Shown here piece after piece: positions 12,221-22,790 of a DNA stretch of 60,000 bases (position 1 is the first letter of the stretch; each line of letters begins with the position of its first letter). The position numbers and the translations under genes are program-made. Source of the stretch: Polytrichum commune (taxonomy: Eukaryota > Streptophyta > Polytrichopsida > Polytrichales > Polytrichaceae); assembly GCA_950295325.1 (NCBI GenBank), contig OX485804.1, positions 1,738,001-1,798,000 of the forward strand. The letters are read 5' to 3'. The notes under the pieces are model-generated. The model was not told the DNA's origin. It worked only from the letters and a program-made list of their open reading frames with translations, and did no database searches.

Positions 12221-12503
12221 CACTAGTAGAAAACTAGGCCAAAAAGAACCGCAGTCAATGTTTTGACCCACCTGATCCGCAACCTACTCTTTGTTTCTTT
12301 GGTTTAGCAATTAAAATTTTAGGAATTTGGGGGCGCACAATATTCTGTTGGAAAGGTCTTGAAAATACCTTTCCAAAGATGTATTACACTCCTCAAAAAA
12401 TCTAGAATTTCAGTTGCAAAATGAGAAAGAAAAATTAGGATGGTAAAAAAAAACCGCACCCGATTTCGACTGTGGTTTTTTTTGGCATATTTTTCTACTA
12501 ATG
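12221..12503. mobile_element. CACTA (En/Spm-type) non-autonomous element, 283 bp
   Basis: The left end reads CACTAGTAGAAAACTAGGCC. The right end, read inward on the other strand, is CATTAGTAGAAAAATATGCC. The inverted similarity continues through AAAAA-GAACCGCAGTC for about 38 bases. A 3-base GAT flanks both ends (12218-12220 and 12504-12506), as expected for the 3-bp target duplication of CACTA elements. The interior is too short to encode a transposase. One end has lost the canonical CACTA (CATTA). Confidence 0.85.
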
Positions 12504-12988
12504 GATGGTCAAAATTGCCAAGTACATGTTTTATAGGATTTAAACCCACATTAATGTCAATAGTTTCATGGGATACACTACATATCAAAATGGACAACCT
12601 GCATGTGAACTGCAAGCTTCCTGACTAAACATTGATTTAAATTCGTGCACTACGTCAGTGGATCACGAGCCAACATTTTTGCAAGTTCTTCATTCTATGT
12701 AGGATTATGTATGCAAATGTCAGTGTGTGGAATTGCTCTAAACACAACCAAAAACACATGATACAAATGTTTGCATGGATTGTATTTACCTTTGCCACCA
12801 ATACTACCTGAGTGTCTCCCAGTAATTGGAACAACTATATCTTGGATAGTGATTGATGTTCATCATATGCTCTATAGTCAGTATGATAGTGTTTTGGTTG
12901 GCGTCAATGTAAACTATGCCATTATTGTGAGGCATTAGTTGCATACTCTTCACAATATTCAAGAACATAAAACATCCAAAACTTGTCT

Positions 12989-13211
12989 TCAGGTAGTGCT
13001 CTTGAGTTGAGTTGGTTTGGAGAGCATGATTCTTTTGCCTTGGGGTGTTGTGGGATGCCTCACAATGCACTCATCTTCTGCACCCTCATGAACAGGAGAC
13101 AATGCCTGACCAAATCTGTACAATTTGAACCTTGCATCCTCCAAAGAAAAGATCTCTACATTTGTCAGGTTTGTGCCATTCTCCACAGTCCAAGTCTCTG
13201 GCAATGCTGCA
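12989..13211 (-). pseudogene. Foreign open segment fused to the broken lectin exon 1
   Basis: Where lectin homology ends (near 13212), the minus strand continues with an unrelated open frame running to about 12989. It includes ENGTNLTNVEIFSLEDARF and DECIVRHPTTPQGK. It begins right after a splice-acceptor-like TGACTTGCAG. The composition looks protein-like, but I do not recognise the family. It may be an exon fragment of another gene joined by rearrangement, or chance. Confidence 0.35.
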
Positions 13212-13569
13212 AGTCAGGGTGCACTGGGTGGCGCCCAGGAGAGAGCCCACGTAGTAGGTGGTCGACCACAACAAGTGCGCGATGGCGATGGAGTTAAAGT
13301 GGCGCAGCTGGGCGATCCCCCCTCCAGCGACACCACGTAGTCCGTGGTTGCAACCACCTGCACAATCGTTGGGGCCATGGCGTCGATGGTGACGCTGTAG
13401 CCAGCCGGACGAGAAGTGGGCACTGTGGCAGCAATGCAAGTGCCCATGGCGAAGATGCACATGCAGACAATGGTCAACATCCCCACCCTGTAGGTGCCTC
13501 CCATGGTGACAATCCATAGGTACTCAAATCTTTGCATTGGAACTGCAAGCAGAATTCATATCCGGGAGA

Positions 13570-13880
13570 AATGCTGCCAAGCACTCAGGCCTTGCGGAAC
13601 CTGACGCCAGCAACCTCAGATGGTGGGGCAGGAAGAAGTTTTGGAGGAAGCATCCGAGTTGAACACTCAAACCATTATGTGATCTGAGGCAAGCAACATC
13701 CTGTGGTGATTGGACTTCTGCAATGGGGCAGCAATCCGGGAGAATTCCTCCGAAATGCTGCTCTCAAGCACTCAGACTGTGTAATCTGAAACCAACAACC
13801 TCTGGTGAGCTTTTGCAATGCAGGGACAGAGATTATCCTCCCAACTGCTCCCAATCACTCAAATTATGAGCAATGTAGAA
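13570..13880 (-). repeat. Tandem repeats in the 5' flank of lectin copy 1
   Basis: A block built around CAAGCACTCA or CAATCACTC recurs at about 13578, 13661, 13765 and 13852 (spacing 83, 104 and 87 bases), with the companion text CTTCTGCAATG-GGGCAG. The same repeat array lies at 20040-20480 upstream of the intact copy, so it predates the duplication of the two genes. Confidence 0.75.
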
Positions 13881-14386
13881 CTGGTCGGCACTGGAGGAGT
13901 CGCAGTTTCTAAACCACCTGAGCGGCCTGCACCAGCACTGGCAAACAGCAGCGTGTTATCCGTGCAAGATTTATCTGCATGTGCCACTAACTTATCCACC
14001 ATGTACAAAATGCATGTCTGCAGCATCTCCACAAATTCCACGTTTTTCGACGCAGTCACTAGTACCCGTACACCAGCCTGCAGCTTTGCAGGTTCGGCCT
14101 CTGACATGCGCCGTGACGGGTAAAACACTACTCTCATGATGAGGTTCGGAAAGGTAGCAGCCGATCGAAATTTCAGCCGGTCGATCGGGATGTTACCGAG
14201 CTGGACAATCTTCGACTTGGGAAGCAACTCCGTAGAAACTTCCACATCTCGGTGACTTAATGATGAATTCAACGTGGACTCCGTGACTCGATGGGGCAAA
14301 AACTTCTGCGGTTGACTAATCGACGTGCTAGAATTGCGGTTGTGGTCAACAGTAGCGTAAAACTCTTCAATAGCCCAAGAAACCAA
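13859..14386 (-). CDS. Hypothetical 175-codon ORF upstream of lectin copy 1
   Basis: An uninterrupted frame starts at ATG 14386 (MVSWAIEEFYATVDHN) and runs into the 5' repeat array of the lectin pseudogene. It contains LPHRVTES, IPIDRLKFRSAATFPNL and VRVLVTASKNVEFVEML. I recognise no family. The homologous DNA at 20500-20960 upstream of the intact lectin gene is full of stops and small indels. This ORF is therefore either a relic of a gene that was duplicated along with the lectin, or a chance frame in somewhat GC-rich DNA. Confidence 0.3.
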   Translation of the reverse strand: MVSWAIEEFYATVDHNRNSSTSISQPQKFLPHRVTESTLNSSLSHRDVEVSTELLPKSKIVQLGNIPIDRLKFRSAATFPNLIMRVVFYPSRRMSEAEPAKLQAGVRVLVTASKNVEFVEMLQTCILYMVDKLVAHADKSCTDNTLLFASAGAGRSGGLETATPPVPTSSTLLII

Positions 14387-14458
14387 GAAGGTGAGTTAAA
14401 GTGCGTTTACACTAAGCTCCAAGAGCGAAGAAACTCCAAACTCGAGTGATTTATTGGC

Positions 14459-15005
14459 CGAGAGCAAAATTTGGGACCCAAGGATCCGGATCCAAGGTAT
14501 GAAAAATTGAAGTGGCCCAATGTGCTGGCATTACTTTTTCGCCAAATCACAAAAAAAATACTCCTCTTGTATGAGAACTCAATCTTTACGGTTTGAGAAA
14601 CGGGTCTTTAAACCTTGGATCCAATCTTGAGTGTGAAAGTAATTAATGGGTGTTTTAGATCTCAAGTTCCTTGGACATGGATGTTAAATTGATGTAAACC
14701 CACCCTTACATATTAGGGTCCAAGACCAAAGAAACTTTAAAATTGAGCAATCCTAAATTATTCAACAACAAACTTTCAAACCCAAGAGTTCACAATACTA
14801 GGGGCCAAGTCGCAAGTAAATAGATTGAAATGGCACCAATGTATCACCATTTTCCTGTCAAATCTTGTCAGTCCCAACATCAAGATATCATTCCACCCAA
14901 TTTGAAAAACCAATTGGGTCCAATCTTGAGTTCAAAAATAAGGTTCATGAAGGGGTGTTTTAGAGACCCCAAGTTTCTTGCACCCAAACCCTAACGTAAA
15001 CAAAA
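14459..15005. repeat. Diverged tandem duplication of about 290 bp
   Basis: Two diverged units follow each other (about 14459-14740 and 14745-15005). Paired anchors are GAAGTGGCCCAATGT with GAAATGGCACCAATGT, GGATCCAATCTTGAGT with GGGTCCAATCTTGAGT, and GGGTGTTTTAGA-CTCAAGTTCCTTG with GGGTGTTTTAGA-CCCAAGTTTCTTG. The left edge GCGTTTACACTAAGCTCCAAG and the right edge CCTAACGTAAAC are loosely reminiscent of Harbinger ends. Confidence 0.6.
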
Positions 15006-16959
15006 GCCATGCATGTTATTGTTCCACCATAATTTAGTAACCCAAGGTCGAAGGGACATTTCGAAAGTCTTTAGTGCAACAATGAAGAGTGCTACTCCTT
15101 TGGTAAGTTGAATTCACAGAAGTGCGAACTCAAATTCATGATTTCACAATTCAATTTAGTAATAGGTTCTACCAATTTCATTGGAATCGTGAACCAAGTT
15201 CAGTATAGAGACAACCAATTTCACTACATGTTGTGAATAACTTCATGACTTGGTGCCCATATATACAACTTCACAAAATCAATTTCATGAACTATATAGC
15301 TTCATTTCACAAAGTACAATACATCATGTATAAGGTTCTCCTACTCGCATTTGGCAACTAGCTATACCAAAATTTCTATCTCATCCAACCTTGCACCATA
15401 TCTGCAATGTTTGTACGTCATCATTAATGTGGAGTAATGATCTTCATTGTTAAAATCATATGGTTCATAGTGCATCAACTTGGGGGTAAATCCAACTTGA
15501 CTGCGAATGGCTTTCAAAACATAGCTAGTAGATAAAGAGCGTGGGAATTGAAAAGCTTCATTTAGTCGACAATGAGAAGATTCTTTAGTGATGTTTGGAT
15601 CTACATGAAGGCTATCTACTAACCATTGAATGTACTCGTCTTGTAAATTGGATACAGATCACCGCCTTTGTGTTTGGGCACTAATTGATCACTTTCTTCA
15701 AAAGCTCCGGTTATGCTTTGATAGTCTCGTGAGGATAACCGTAACGTTCACTTGTGACAATATAAGATAAGCCCTCATTAAAATGAAATGTATGATTTGT
15801 GAGTGAAGTGCATCATCTATGTAATTATATCTACACACACGACTAGGCATAGCTATAGTAAGCCCTTGCAAATTCAATGAGTAGGAGATGACTTGAGTGC
15901 TATAGACCACAACTAACTAGTGTTTGTAAAGGAATCGGCAAAGTCACAATTCTTGGTCACTTACAGTAGGCCCTCACAAATTCTATGATTTCTCTAGGAG
16001 ACAACTCGAGTGATCTGAGTAAATTGCAGAGTGATCAAATTGAATATGTAATATTCATAGACAGTAAGTAATCATAGAATTTGTTGATTTTTTCACTTAC
16101 AATTTGTTGATTTATTCACTCTAGTTCATTCATTATAGACAACTTGAGTGATTTGTATGAATAGCGAGTTCTATTACTATATACATCTTGTGAATATGAA
16201 TAAACTTTGCGAATCTGAATGAAATCTATGTATCAAAGTTTATGAACACAAAGAATGCGGTGAGAAAACAAAACATACAATAGTATCACTTTCTATTACA
16301 AATCCTCATAAAAGAACCCGAGCATGCTAGAGAATTGGATCTACACATTAGAGAATTGCATCACTACTATAGAACTAGGAAGGTGTATGTGAGGATACAC
16401 ATTCACATCCAAATCGGTGCTACTGGTAAACCTCGTACGAAAGCTCTCACCAACAACTGGATGTTGCGAAACGAGAAGACAAAGAATGCGAAATGGGAAG
16501 GTAACGAATGTGAAATGAGAAGGCAAGAAGTTGAGAATACAAAATCCTCTTAGTATGAAAGATTCATGAAATTGGTTTGGAAGATTCATGAAGTCACTAG
16601 AGATAAAGGTCCACTATCATGAAATCAAGGCATGCCACATGAATCAAAAAATCATGAAGCAATTTAGAAGGTTTATGAAATTTGTAGAACACTGTAATAA
16701 CATGAGTTGGAAGGTCATGAAGTAGCTTGAAACCTACATGAAATTGACTTTGCACCTTCATACAAACATCTTACCAAAGGAGTAATATGTGTGTTATTGA
16801 ACATTTGCATGGCATACATGGAAAGACTGATGCAACCTCTTTGAGAATATGCTCGCTTGTATCTATACCTACTAGGGCCACCTTCAGCTCTAGACTACTT
16901 CCTAACAACCATGTCCGCTGCACATATGATTTTTATAAGGCTATAATCCTTTAATCTAT
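15006..16959. other. Intergenic DNA with local repeats
   Basis: No gene is supported. Similar blocks recur: GTAAGCCCTTGCAAATTCAATG with GAGATGACTTGAGTG at 15857-15903, GTAGGCCCTCACAAATTCTATG with GAGACAACTCGAGTGATCTG at 15967-16018, and AGACAACTTGAGTGATTTG near 16136. TTCATGAA motifs are frequent at 15290-16760. From about 16870 the sequence is homologous to the pseudogene's 3' flank. Confidence 0.4.
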
Positions 16960-19900
16960 TCACAGCCTGATGAAGGCGAGTTTGTGGTTATCGGACACCT
17001 TCTTCAAAGTTCGCACTTCATTGGAGAGGTAACACGACTGACTAGTTTCGTAGTAGAAATAAGCGAGACATGAGCAGTCGCTCAAGCACTTGCTGTTGCA
17101 AACCTTCTCCGTCACCTTCAATGCTGTGGCGTACTGGTTGTAGATATAATCGTAACCGGTGAGGCGCAAAAACTTCGATGCAGTGCACTTTGAAAATCCT
17201 GACTGAGGCTTGCATCCCTGTGTGAGGTCCTTCCCGTTGTTGGGCTTGAATGACGGTGGGCAACTACAAGAAACACTTGAACATCAATCATCGTTCCACA
17301 ACACAGAAAGCACATAACGCCTTTGACAATGACTGGTGCTCAATCACCTTACGCCAACACTAAGCCTAAACATGAAGGTCCAAGGGGTCCAGTGTCCAGG
17401 GATCACATCATTTCTGTGAATCCCTACTGAGTCTAGAAGCCATTCTTTTATATTTACAGGTTTGAAACATTGAACTATGTATGAAGAGCTCACCTGCAGG
17501 TAGTGTTCTTGCTGCAGACGCCATAAGCCCCACAGTAATTTGGTAGGTCGCAGTCTGTAGCCAGGGCCTCAAATTGGGCCGTCCAGAACATCCCTTTCAC
17601 GAGGTAATACGTGCGGAGGTTGCCGTCCGCGTCGACGGTGAAATAGGTGTCGTGAGGATTAGACTCACGGCCGATGAGCGGAAGTGGGCCGGTGGTGTAC
17701 ACAACACTACCGTCTGCTTTAAAGAGCGTAAGGCCCCCCACGCTTGTCTTGATTCCTGCAGCCAGAAATCGAGCACGAATTATTAGTTGGCATGAACCAC
17801 CAAGACGGATTTTCACAATGCATCTCGCGTTAGAGGATGGGCATTGGGTGGACTGAGCCGAGCGGCGAGTTCTCACTATGCGAGCAGGGTTCAATCAGCC
17901 ACCATTATCTGACCTAATTTCCATGGGGACGAGACCATAGCGTTCTTCATCTTGTCAATGTTGTCCTGTGGACCATAAGGATCCCACACTTGGAATGCAA
18001 ATACTCTCAAGATTCCAATTTGAAACCAGGCTCTGTCTAGTCCGCCATCCCTTAATGGACAGCGAACAACAGGATCAAGCGGGGAATATTATCATTATGC
18101 AGAGTCTTAGAATTTTGTGAGCAGTTTGCTAAATCATATCACATTTTCTGATTGAAGTGAATGTGTTAGAATGTCTAGTTCACCTAAGAACCTTATGGGT
18201 GGAAGAAATTTATCTCGTCCACATGAAAATCACTGTAATTTAAGAACTGCTAAATAGCGCCCATGGACATCACTGGAGAACTTTGTGAACAATCTGGTGG
18301 AACATGACTATGCCATTTTAACTACACACTGACGAACTTCGGATGGAGGGAGAATCGGGGCAGTTTTATAGGTATTTAGGATACCTGCGTATGCGACCTT
18401 GCTTAGATCGCCTTTGAACAAGGTTTGGTGCAGGCTCCAGTACTGCTTCACGCCCAATCCGAAGTTGGAGTAGAGGCGGAGATCTCCACTCTGCAGTTTC
18501 AACGAGTAAACGCCGCCCGAGAATAGAAGCTGATTATAGCTGTCGTTGTAGAAAGTATTCGGAGCAACCAATGTCTCCCCTGGGCTGTATCCAATGGCAA
18601 TGCAAATGTTAGCAGATCTTCCAACTATCCAGGAAACAAATTACATATAGGAAGGTTGATTTACGGTCCAAATTTTTGCTTTGAGATGGAGCAACAACGG
18701 AATGCAAGAATGAGAATGGACATCCTACCTATCAGGATTCAGTTACGCCATGCCCTACAGTAAATTACACATGCACCAATGCCACGCAATTCAAAAGAGC
18801 TGACAGGTACTTTATGCAGTGCGATCCGTAAGGTTTCATCCTTGGTCCTCAATAATACCCAACACTACATCTAGCCCTGATCGATGGTGGTCATCTTTCA
18901 CTGAAAAAAATTTCTCTCACAATCACAGAGGATGAAGAAACTCGACCCCAAGTGAGCTGAGGAAGTTGTCAATTATAATGACTACATACTTATATGGACT
19001 TCCGGGTGAGGACGATGGCAAACTCCGAGACTCCCAAGCTGTCCCAGACAGTCTTGTTGACGGTGTCCAGCGGCTGGGAATCACCGATATCAAATGCACT
19101 CGTCTACAAAATATTCTATAACGAATTGCTTGAGAGACACAGCTGAAACGGTTTCCCGTTACTTTGATGACATTCATTAATGTTGGAAGTCTTAAAGACG
19201 GGTGACCGGAGATGAAAACAGCCTACGCTAAGAATGTGTAATTGTATACTTACGTAAACTTCTGGGTGGATGAATGGCCAACTCCCGGAACCGAAGGTAT
19301 CCTAGACAACCTTGTTCGCATGAAAAGGAACAAATTCGAGGGACACACCTGAAACGCTTTCCTATTACTTTGATAGGATCTACGAAGATTGAAGATGGGT
19401 GAGCGAAGGACATGGAAACCGTGGACCTTAAGAATGTGTAATCGTAATATTCACTTACGTGAACTTCTGGGTGGGTAAAATGGCGAATTCCGGGACACCG
19501 AAGCTGTCCCACACGGTCTTGTTGGCGGCTGTCAGCAGCCGGAAATCACCGCTGTCGAACACATCCTCCAGATCCATGTGCGTAATGCCCTTGCCAGCCG
19601 TGTTGCTGTGCCACACCATGGTGTTGGTGCCCTTGAACAGGGCGAACAGCTGCAAATCGCCTGTCTTAGTGAGCGTTAGGGTGCACTTAGTGGCACCCAC
19701 GAGCGAGCCCACGTAGTAAGTGGCCGACCAGAACAAGTGCGCGATGGTGTTGGAGTAAAAATGGCGCACAGTGAGGGCGCAGCTGGGCGATCCTCCCTCC
19801 AGCGAAACCACGTAGTTTGAGGTCGAGATCACCTGCACGGTCGTTGGGACCTTGGAGTTGATGGTGACGCTGTAGCCAGCCGGACGAGATGTGGGCACTG

Positions 19901-19979
19901 TGACAGCAATGCAAGTGCCCATGGCGAAGATGCACATGCAGGCAATGGTAAACATCCTCATCCCGTAGGTGCCTCCCAT
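16960..19979 (-). CDS. Secreted curculin-like lectin/PAN protein (EP1-like), copy 2
   Basis: Four exons on the minus strand: 19979-19459, 18584-18385, 17755-17494 and 17263-16960, with GT-AG junctions and phases 2, 1, 2. The joined frame is open for 428 codons. A signal peptide (MGGTYGMRMFTIACMCIFAMG, cut roughly after residue 25) is followed by a bulb-lectin-like beta-prism domain (to about 155). A second lectin-like half follows in exons 2-3 (KQYWSLHQTLFKGDL, DADGNLRTYYL), then a four-cysteine S-locus/EGF-like stretch (CDLPNYCGAYGVC). A C-terminal PAN/Apple domain of about 100 residues ends in LAFIRL. Relatives such as carrot EP1 are secreted cell-wall glycoproteins. The canonical mannose-binding QxDxNxVxY motif is not visible. 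N-glycosylation sites include NKT and NTT. The upstream in-frame codon that is ATG in copy 1 is TTG here, so ATG 19979 (GCCATGGG context) is chosen. Confidence 0.9.
18995..19330 (-). repeat. Two partial copies of the exon 1 end inside intron 1
   Basis: Intron 1 of the copy-2 lectin gene holds two diverged duplicates of the 3' end of exon 1 with its flanking intron. One, about 19254-19330, matches the end of exon 1 (LPTQKF region) and keeps a GTAAGT donor but has a stop. The other, about 18995-19105, is open and reads like NKTVWDSLGVSEFAI, but its donor GT has become AT. Intron text (GAAACG-TTTCC-ATTACTTTGAT) is duplicated with them. The unit is about 200-260 bases. Confidence 0.85.
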
Positions 19980-20012
19980 GGCGACGATTGATAGGTACTC
20001 AAATTTCTGCAA

Positions 20013-20505
20013 TAGATCAACGGCAGGAGGAATTAATACCAGGGAGAAATGGTATCAAGCACTCAGGCTTTGCAGAATCTGAAATCAGCAGCGACCTCAA
20101 GATGGTGAACTGCTAAACAGGACAGCAATCCAGGAGGTACACTCCGAACTTTGCTCTCAAGCACTCAAACTTCGCGTAACCTGAGACCAACAACTCTCTT
20201 AACCTTTTGAAATGCAGGGATAGAAATTGACATCCGAATTGCTCCCAAGCACTCACCTTATGTAAAACCAGTCAGCACCCAAACCTTTGTGTAATCTGAA
20301 GCCAGCAATCTCTTGGCGAACTTCTGCAATGGGACAGAAATTCGGGAGAAAACCTCCAAAACCCTGCTCTCAAGCACCCCGACTTTGCGTGATCTGCAAT
20401 CAACAACCTCTGGTAAGCTTCTGCAATGCAGGCGCAGAAATTTTTCCTCCCATCTGCTCCCAATCACTCAACCTATAGCATAATGTAGGACCAACCAGCA
20501 CCATG
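20013..20505 (-). repeat. Tandem repeats in the 5' flank or leader of lectin copy 2
   Basis: CAAGCACTCA-type blocks lie at about 20056, 20158, 20246, 20371 and 20461. Alternate blocks are about 213-215 bases apart, so the array looks dimeric. The repeat also carries CTTCTGCAATG-GGACAGAAAT and CTGAGACCAACAACTCT-type text. If the TATA-like block at 20534 is used, the array lies within the transcribed leader. The bases just before codon TTG 20012 read ATTGCAG on the minus strand, a possible acceptor of a leader intron. Confidence 0.75.
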
Positions 20506-20533
20506 CGAACACCGCCGCTACGGATGAGTCGGA

Positions 20534-20545
20534 AGTTTATAAATA
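20534..20545 (-). promoter_or_regulatory. TATA-like box upstream of lectin copy 2
   Basis: TTTATAAATAAA on the plus strand gives TTTATTTATAAA on the gene strand, about 555 bases before the ATG. The aligned flank of the pseudogene copy (near 13905-13915, CAGTTTCTAAACCACC) lacks this AT block. This fits loss of the promoter there. Confidence 0.45.
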
Positions 20546-20990
20546 AAACCACCTGAACGGCCCTTATATCTTCTCAAAACCTGCACGACAACCTATTAAT
20601 TACAGCAGCGTGGCATATAGCCTGCATCGAACTTACCACGAACTTATTCACCATGTGATCCAAAATGCACATGTCCACAGATTCCACGTCTGTCGATGCA
20701 GTCACCATCACCGCAGTATGCATCTATCAGCTGCTTTAATGCAGCTTCGGCTACTGACACAGGTGACGACTGGAGGACTTATATACCTTATGCACACTCA
20801 TCAGAGGCCAAGTTTTAAGCAGCCGATCGACATTTCAGCTGGGCAGGACGTCACCGAGCTGCACAATCTTGGACCTTCTTGGGATGCAACTTCTCAGAAA
20901 CTTTCTTAGCCTAATGTTTGAAAGTGACGGACTCTGTGACTCGATGGGGCAAAAATCTCTCCTGCGGTCGACTAAGGCAGGAATACTTTA
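20546..20990 (-). other. Decayed counterpart of the 175-codon ORF region
   Basis: This DNA aligns with 13910-14330. Shared blocks include GCCGATCGA-ATTTCAGC, CACCGAGCTG-ACAATCTT and GTGACTCGATGGGGCAAAAA. Here the frame is broken by stops and indels. The homology ends near 20990, which marks the far edge of the segmental duplication. Confidence 0.65.
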
Positions 20991-21689
20991 AACCGATACA
21001 GCACCCAAAACCAACATCCTCGAAATCTGAGTAGAGTAGAGGCGCCCATAACCGATACTTAAGAGATTATGCACAAAATCTGGAGAAGTATAAGGTAATG
21101 CAAATTTTCCAGTGTAGGAAGACATAGATAAGGAGGATTGTAATTTTTTCAATAATTTTATTCTTTAAGTTGAGATTATCTGTGAATTTTTGAAGCCAAA
21201 AGTTCGTCTAAACGTATTACCAATGTGTAGAGTATGTCATAACCGCTCATTCCTCCTTACTTTAGCACTCAAAACTAAAACATGTGTCATGTCACTATTG
21301 GTTATGGCCTGATCGAAATTCAATCCTAAACTGATTGAAATTTTGATGCCCTATAGATTGCCGATGGGGTCCTGGTCGGGAATAGTGCCTCTACTATAAA
21401 TGTTGATTTGAGAATGTTCACCATGTGAACAACAAGGCCCCTTAACAGTATCGGGTGCCAACACAATGTTCACTTCAAAATTTTGTATTTGACTCAATAT
21501 TGAGGGTAGGAGGGAGAGGCGAAATTGCAATACACATGGTCTCTTTTTTCCAAACTAATTTTTTTGTTTTGTTTTGTTTCATACGGTCACCACATGTATG
21601 CCAAATACCTTAACTTCTCGGTTTAAGGTACTCCTACCTTAGTCGAGGTGCCAGAATTCTGGTTGTGATCAGTATGACTGGGAGAAAGC
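20991..21689. other. Intergenic, no gene seen
   Basis: AT-rich DNA with only short open frames and no motif I recognise. Confidence 0.4.
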
Positions 21690-21885
21690 CAACCGCTGTA
21701 TAGTTACAGGTGAACTGGTTGAGTTTGAGAAATAACCATTTGAAGTTCGAGATCTCAGGGAAAGTACCCATCGTTTAAGAGGAATCCATGGAATATACCT
21801 TGAATTAATAAAGAAACCTGCAAGATGTCAACATGTAACCCGGTTGGACTTGGAAACACGAGGATTTACCAATTACCAAAAGCCT
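21690..21885. repeat. Single arm of the foldback family
   Basis: This resembles the left arm of the foldback at 2395-2945: GAACTGGTTGAG-TTGAGAAATAA, TTTGAAGTTC, TTAAGAGGAATCCATGGAATATACC and GGACTTGGAAACACGAGGAT. The opposing arm is not visible nearby. Confidence 0.65.
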
Positions 21886-22661
21886 CCTGAGAGACACTGG
21901 CTTGAAGAACCAAGCAGGTAAGTCGAGGATCCATGGCTGGATGCTGATGATGATGATCTGGAGCCATGCTGGATATGGAATGGCAGCAGTTACTTAGAAG
22001 CATCTCACCAGGCGCATCCGGAGACTCAAGAAGAGCCTTCAATCCTCTCAGCTGCCAGTGCTGCAATACAGTAGGGTCTGGTGCATGGCTGGCCTAGCTT
22101 TGACTTAAACCTCACCTTCAAAGTGGGAGACCGTGAACCCCACTCCGCCCAACGTTGCTTTGGGTTGTCGTGTCCTGCTGCTTGTTGCGACCATTTTCAA
22201 CTTTGCAAATGTTTTCAGCTGTAGGATTCGCTTCGGAAATGACTCATTCATTTCGCAGTTGTGATACGTAAAGATCATCGTTTCAAGTTTCAAAATTGGA
22301 GTACATATGTAAAAGTTATAAGATATCAAAATGCAAAATTTCTTAATTTTTAAATCCATACTCTTTCTCAAGTCATAATTGCTTTCAAGATGAGTCATAT
22401 AGTGGAATTTGCAAGCTTGTAGAAGGTCACCAAGATTTTTTTTTTATCCCGGTGTGTAGCATTTGTACACCCGAGGATGAAAATCTTTCATCCTTAATGA
22501 TGTCTTATAACACAGTTTTTGTTTCAATAGGTTAGTTTTGGTTACTTAGGAACTTAAGGCATATTTGATCTGTACATATTATACCCTTCCCAATTAGGTG
22601 TGTTCATCATTGAATCTAGAATGTGTCCACATTTTAAGCACAATATGCGCTTCAACCTCCG
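21886..22661. other. Intergenic with short unassigned open frames
   Basis: The plus strand from about 21925 reads EDPWLDADDDDLEPCWIW and stays open for some 40 codons before stopping. The minus strand has a 97-codon frame at 22105-22398. Neither shows a recognised domain, so no gene is called. Confidence 0.3.
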
Positions 22662-22790
22662 TAATATCACACTTTGTGGTGACCAAAATGCACGTGATAT
22701 TTAGGAATTATGTAGTGTTAACATGGATGCATGATATATAAGAAAATTAGTTTAGTGTGTGACATTATGGAATAACACAAAGTGCATTGC
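22662..22790. repeat. Dispersed repeat C, copy 1
   Basis: This matches 55660-55785: ATCACAC-TGTGG-ACCAAAATGCACGTGATATT, then TGTAGTGTTAA-ATGGATGC, then TGACATTATGGAATAACACAAAG. The sense is the same in both copies. Probably an old non-autonomous DNA transposon; ends not determined. Confidence 0.65.

Larger units (their letters stand above)
10158..13504 (-). pseudogene. Lectin-like/PAN gene copy 1, broken
   Basis: Broken paralogue of the intact gene at 16960-19979. Exon 1 starts at ATG 13504 (MGGTYRVGML, then SRPAGYSVTI and YVVSLEGGSPSC). A deletion of about 13 bases near 13300 shifts the frame, and lectin homology stops near 13212 just after the CTLT motif. The PAN exon survives at about 10158-10467 (KDLTQGCKPQS, LTGYDYIQNQY, DCSCVAYFY) and is frameshifted near its end. 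Exons 2 and 3 are missing. The space between holds unrelated DNA with a CACTA element. Flanks on both sides align with the flanks of the intact copy, so this is a DNA-level duplicate that decayed and not a retrocopy. Its upstream flank also lacks the TATA-like block present in the other copy. Confidence 0.85.

Noticed and set aside
20010-20012. TTG at 20012 as start codon of lectin copy 2
   Set aside because: The frame is open upstream to TTG, but plant translation rarely starts there. ATG 19979 has a strong context and precedes the signal peptide, and the aligned copy 1 also keeps this internal ATG.
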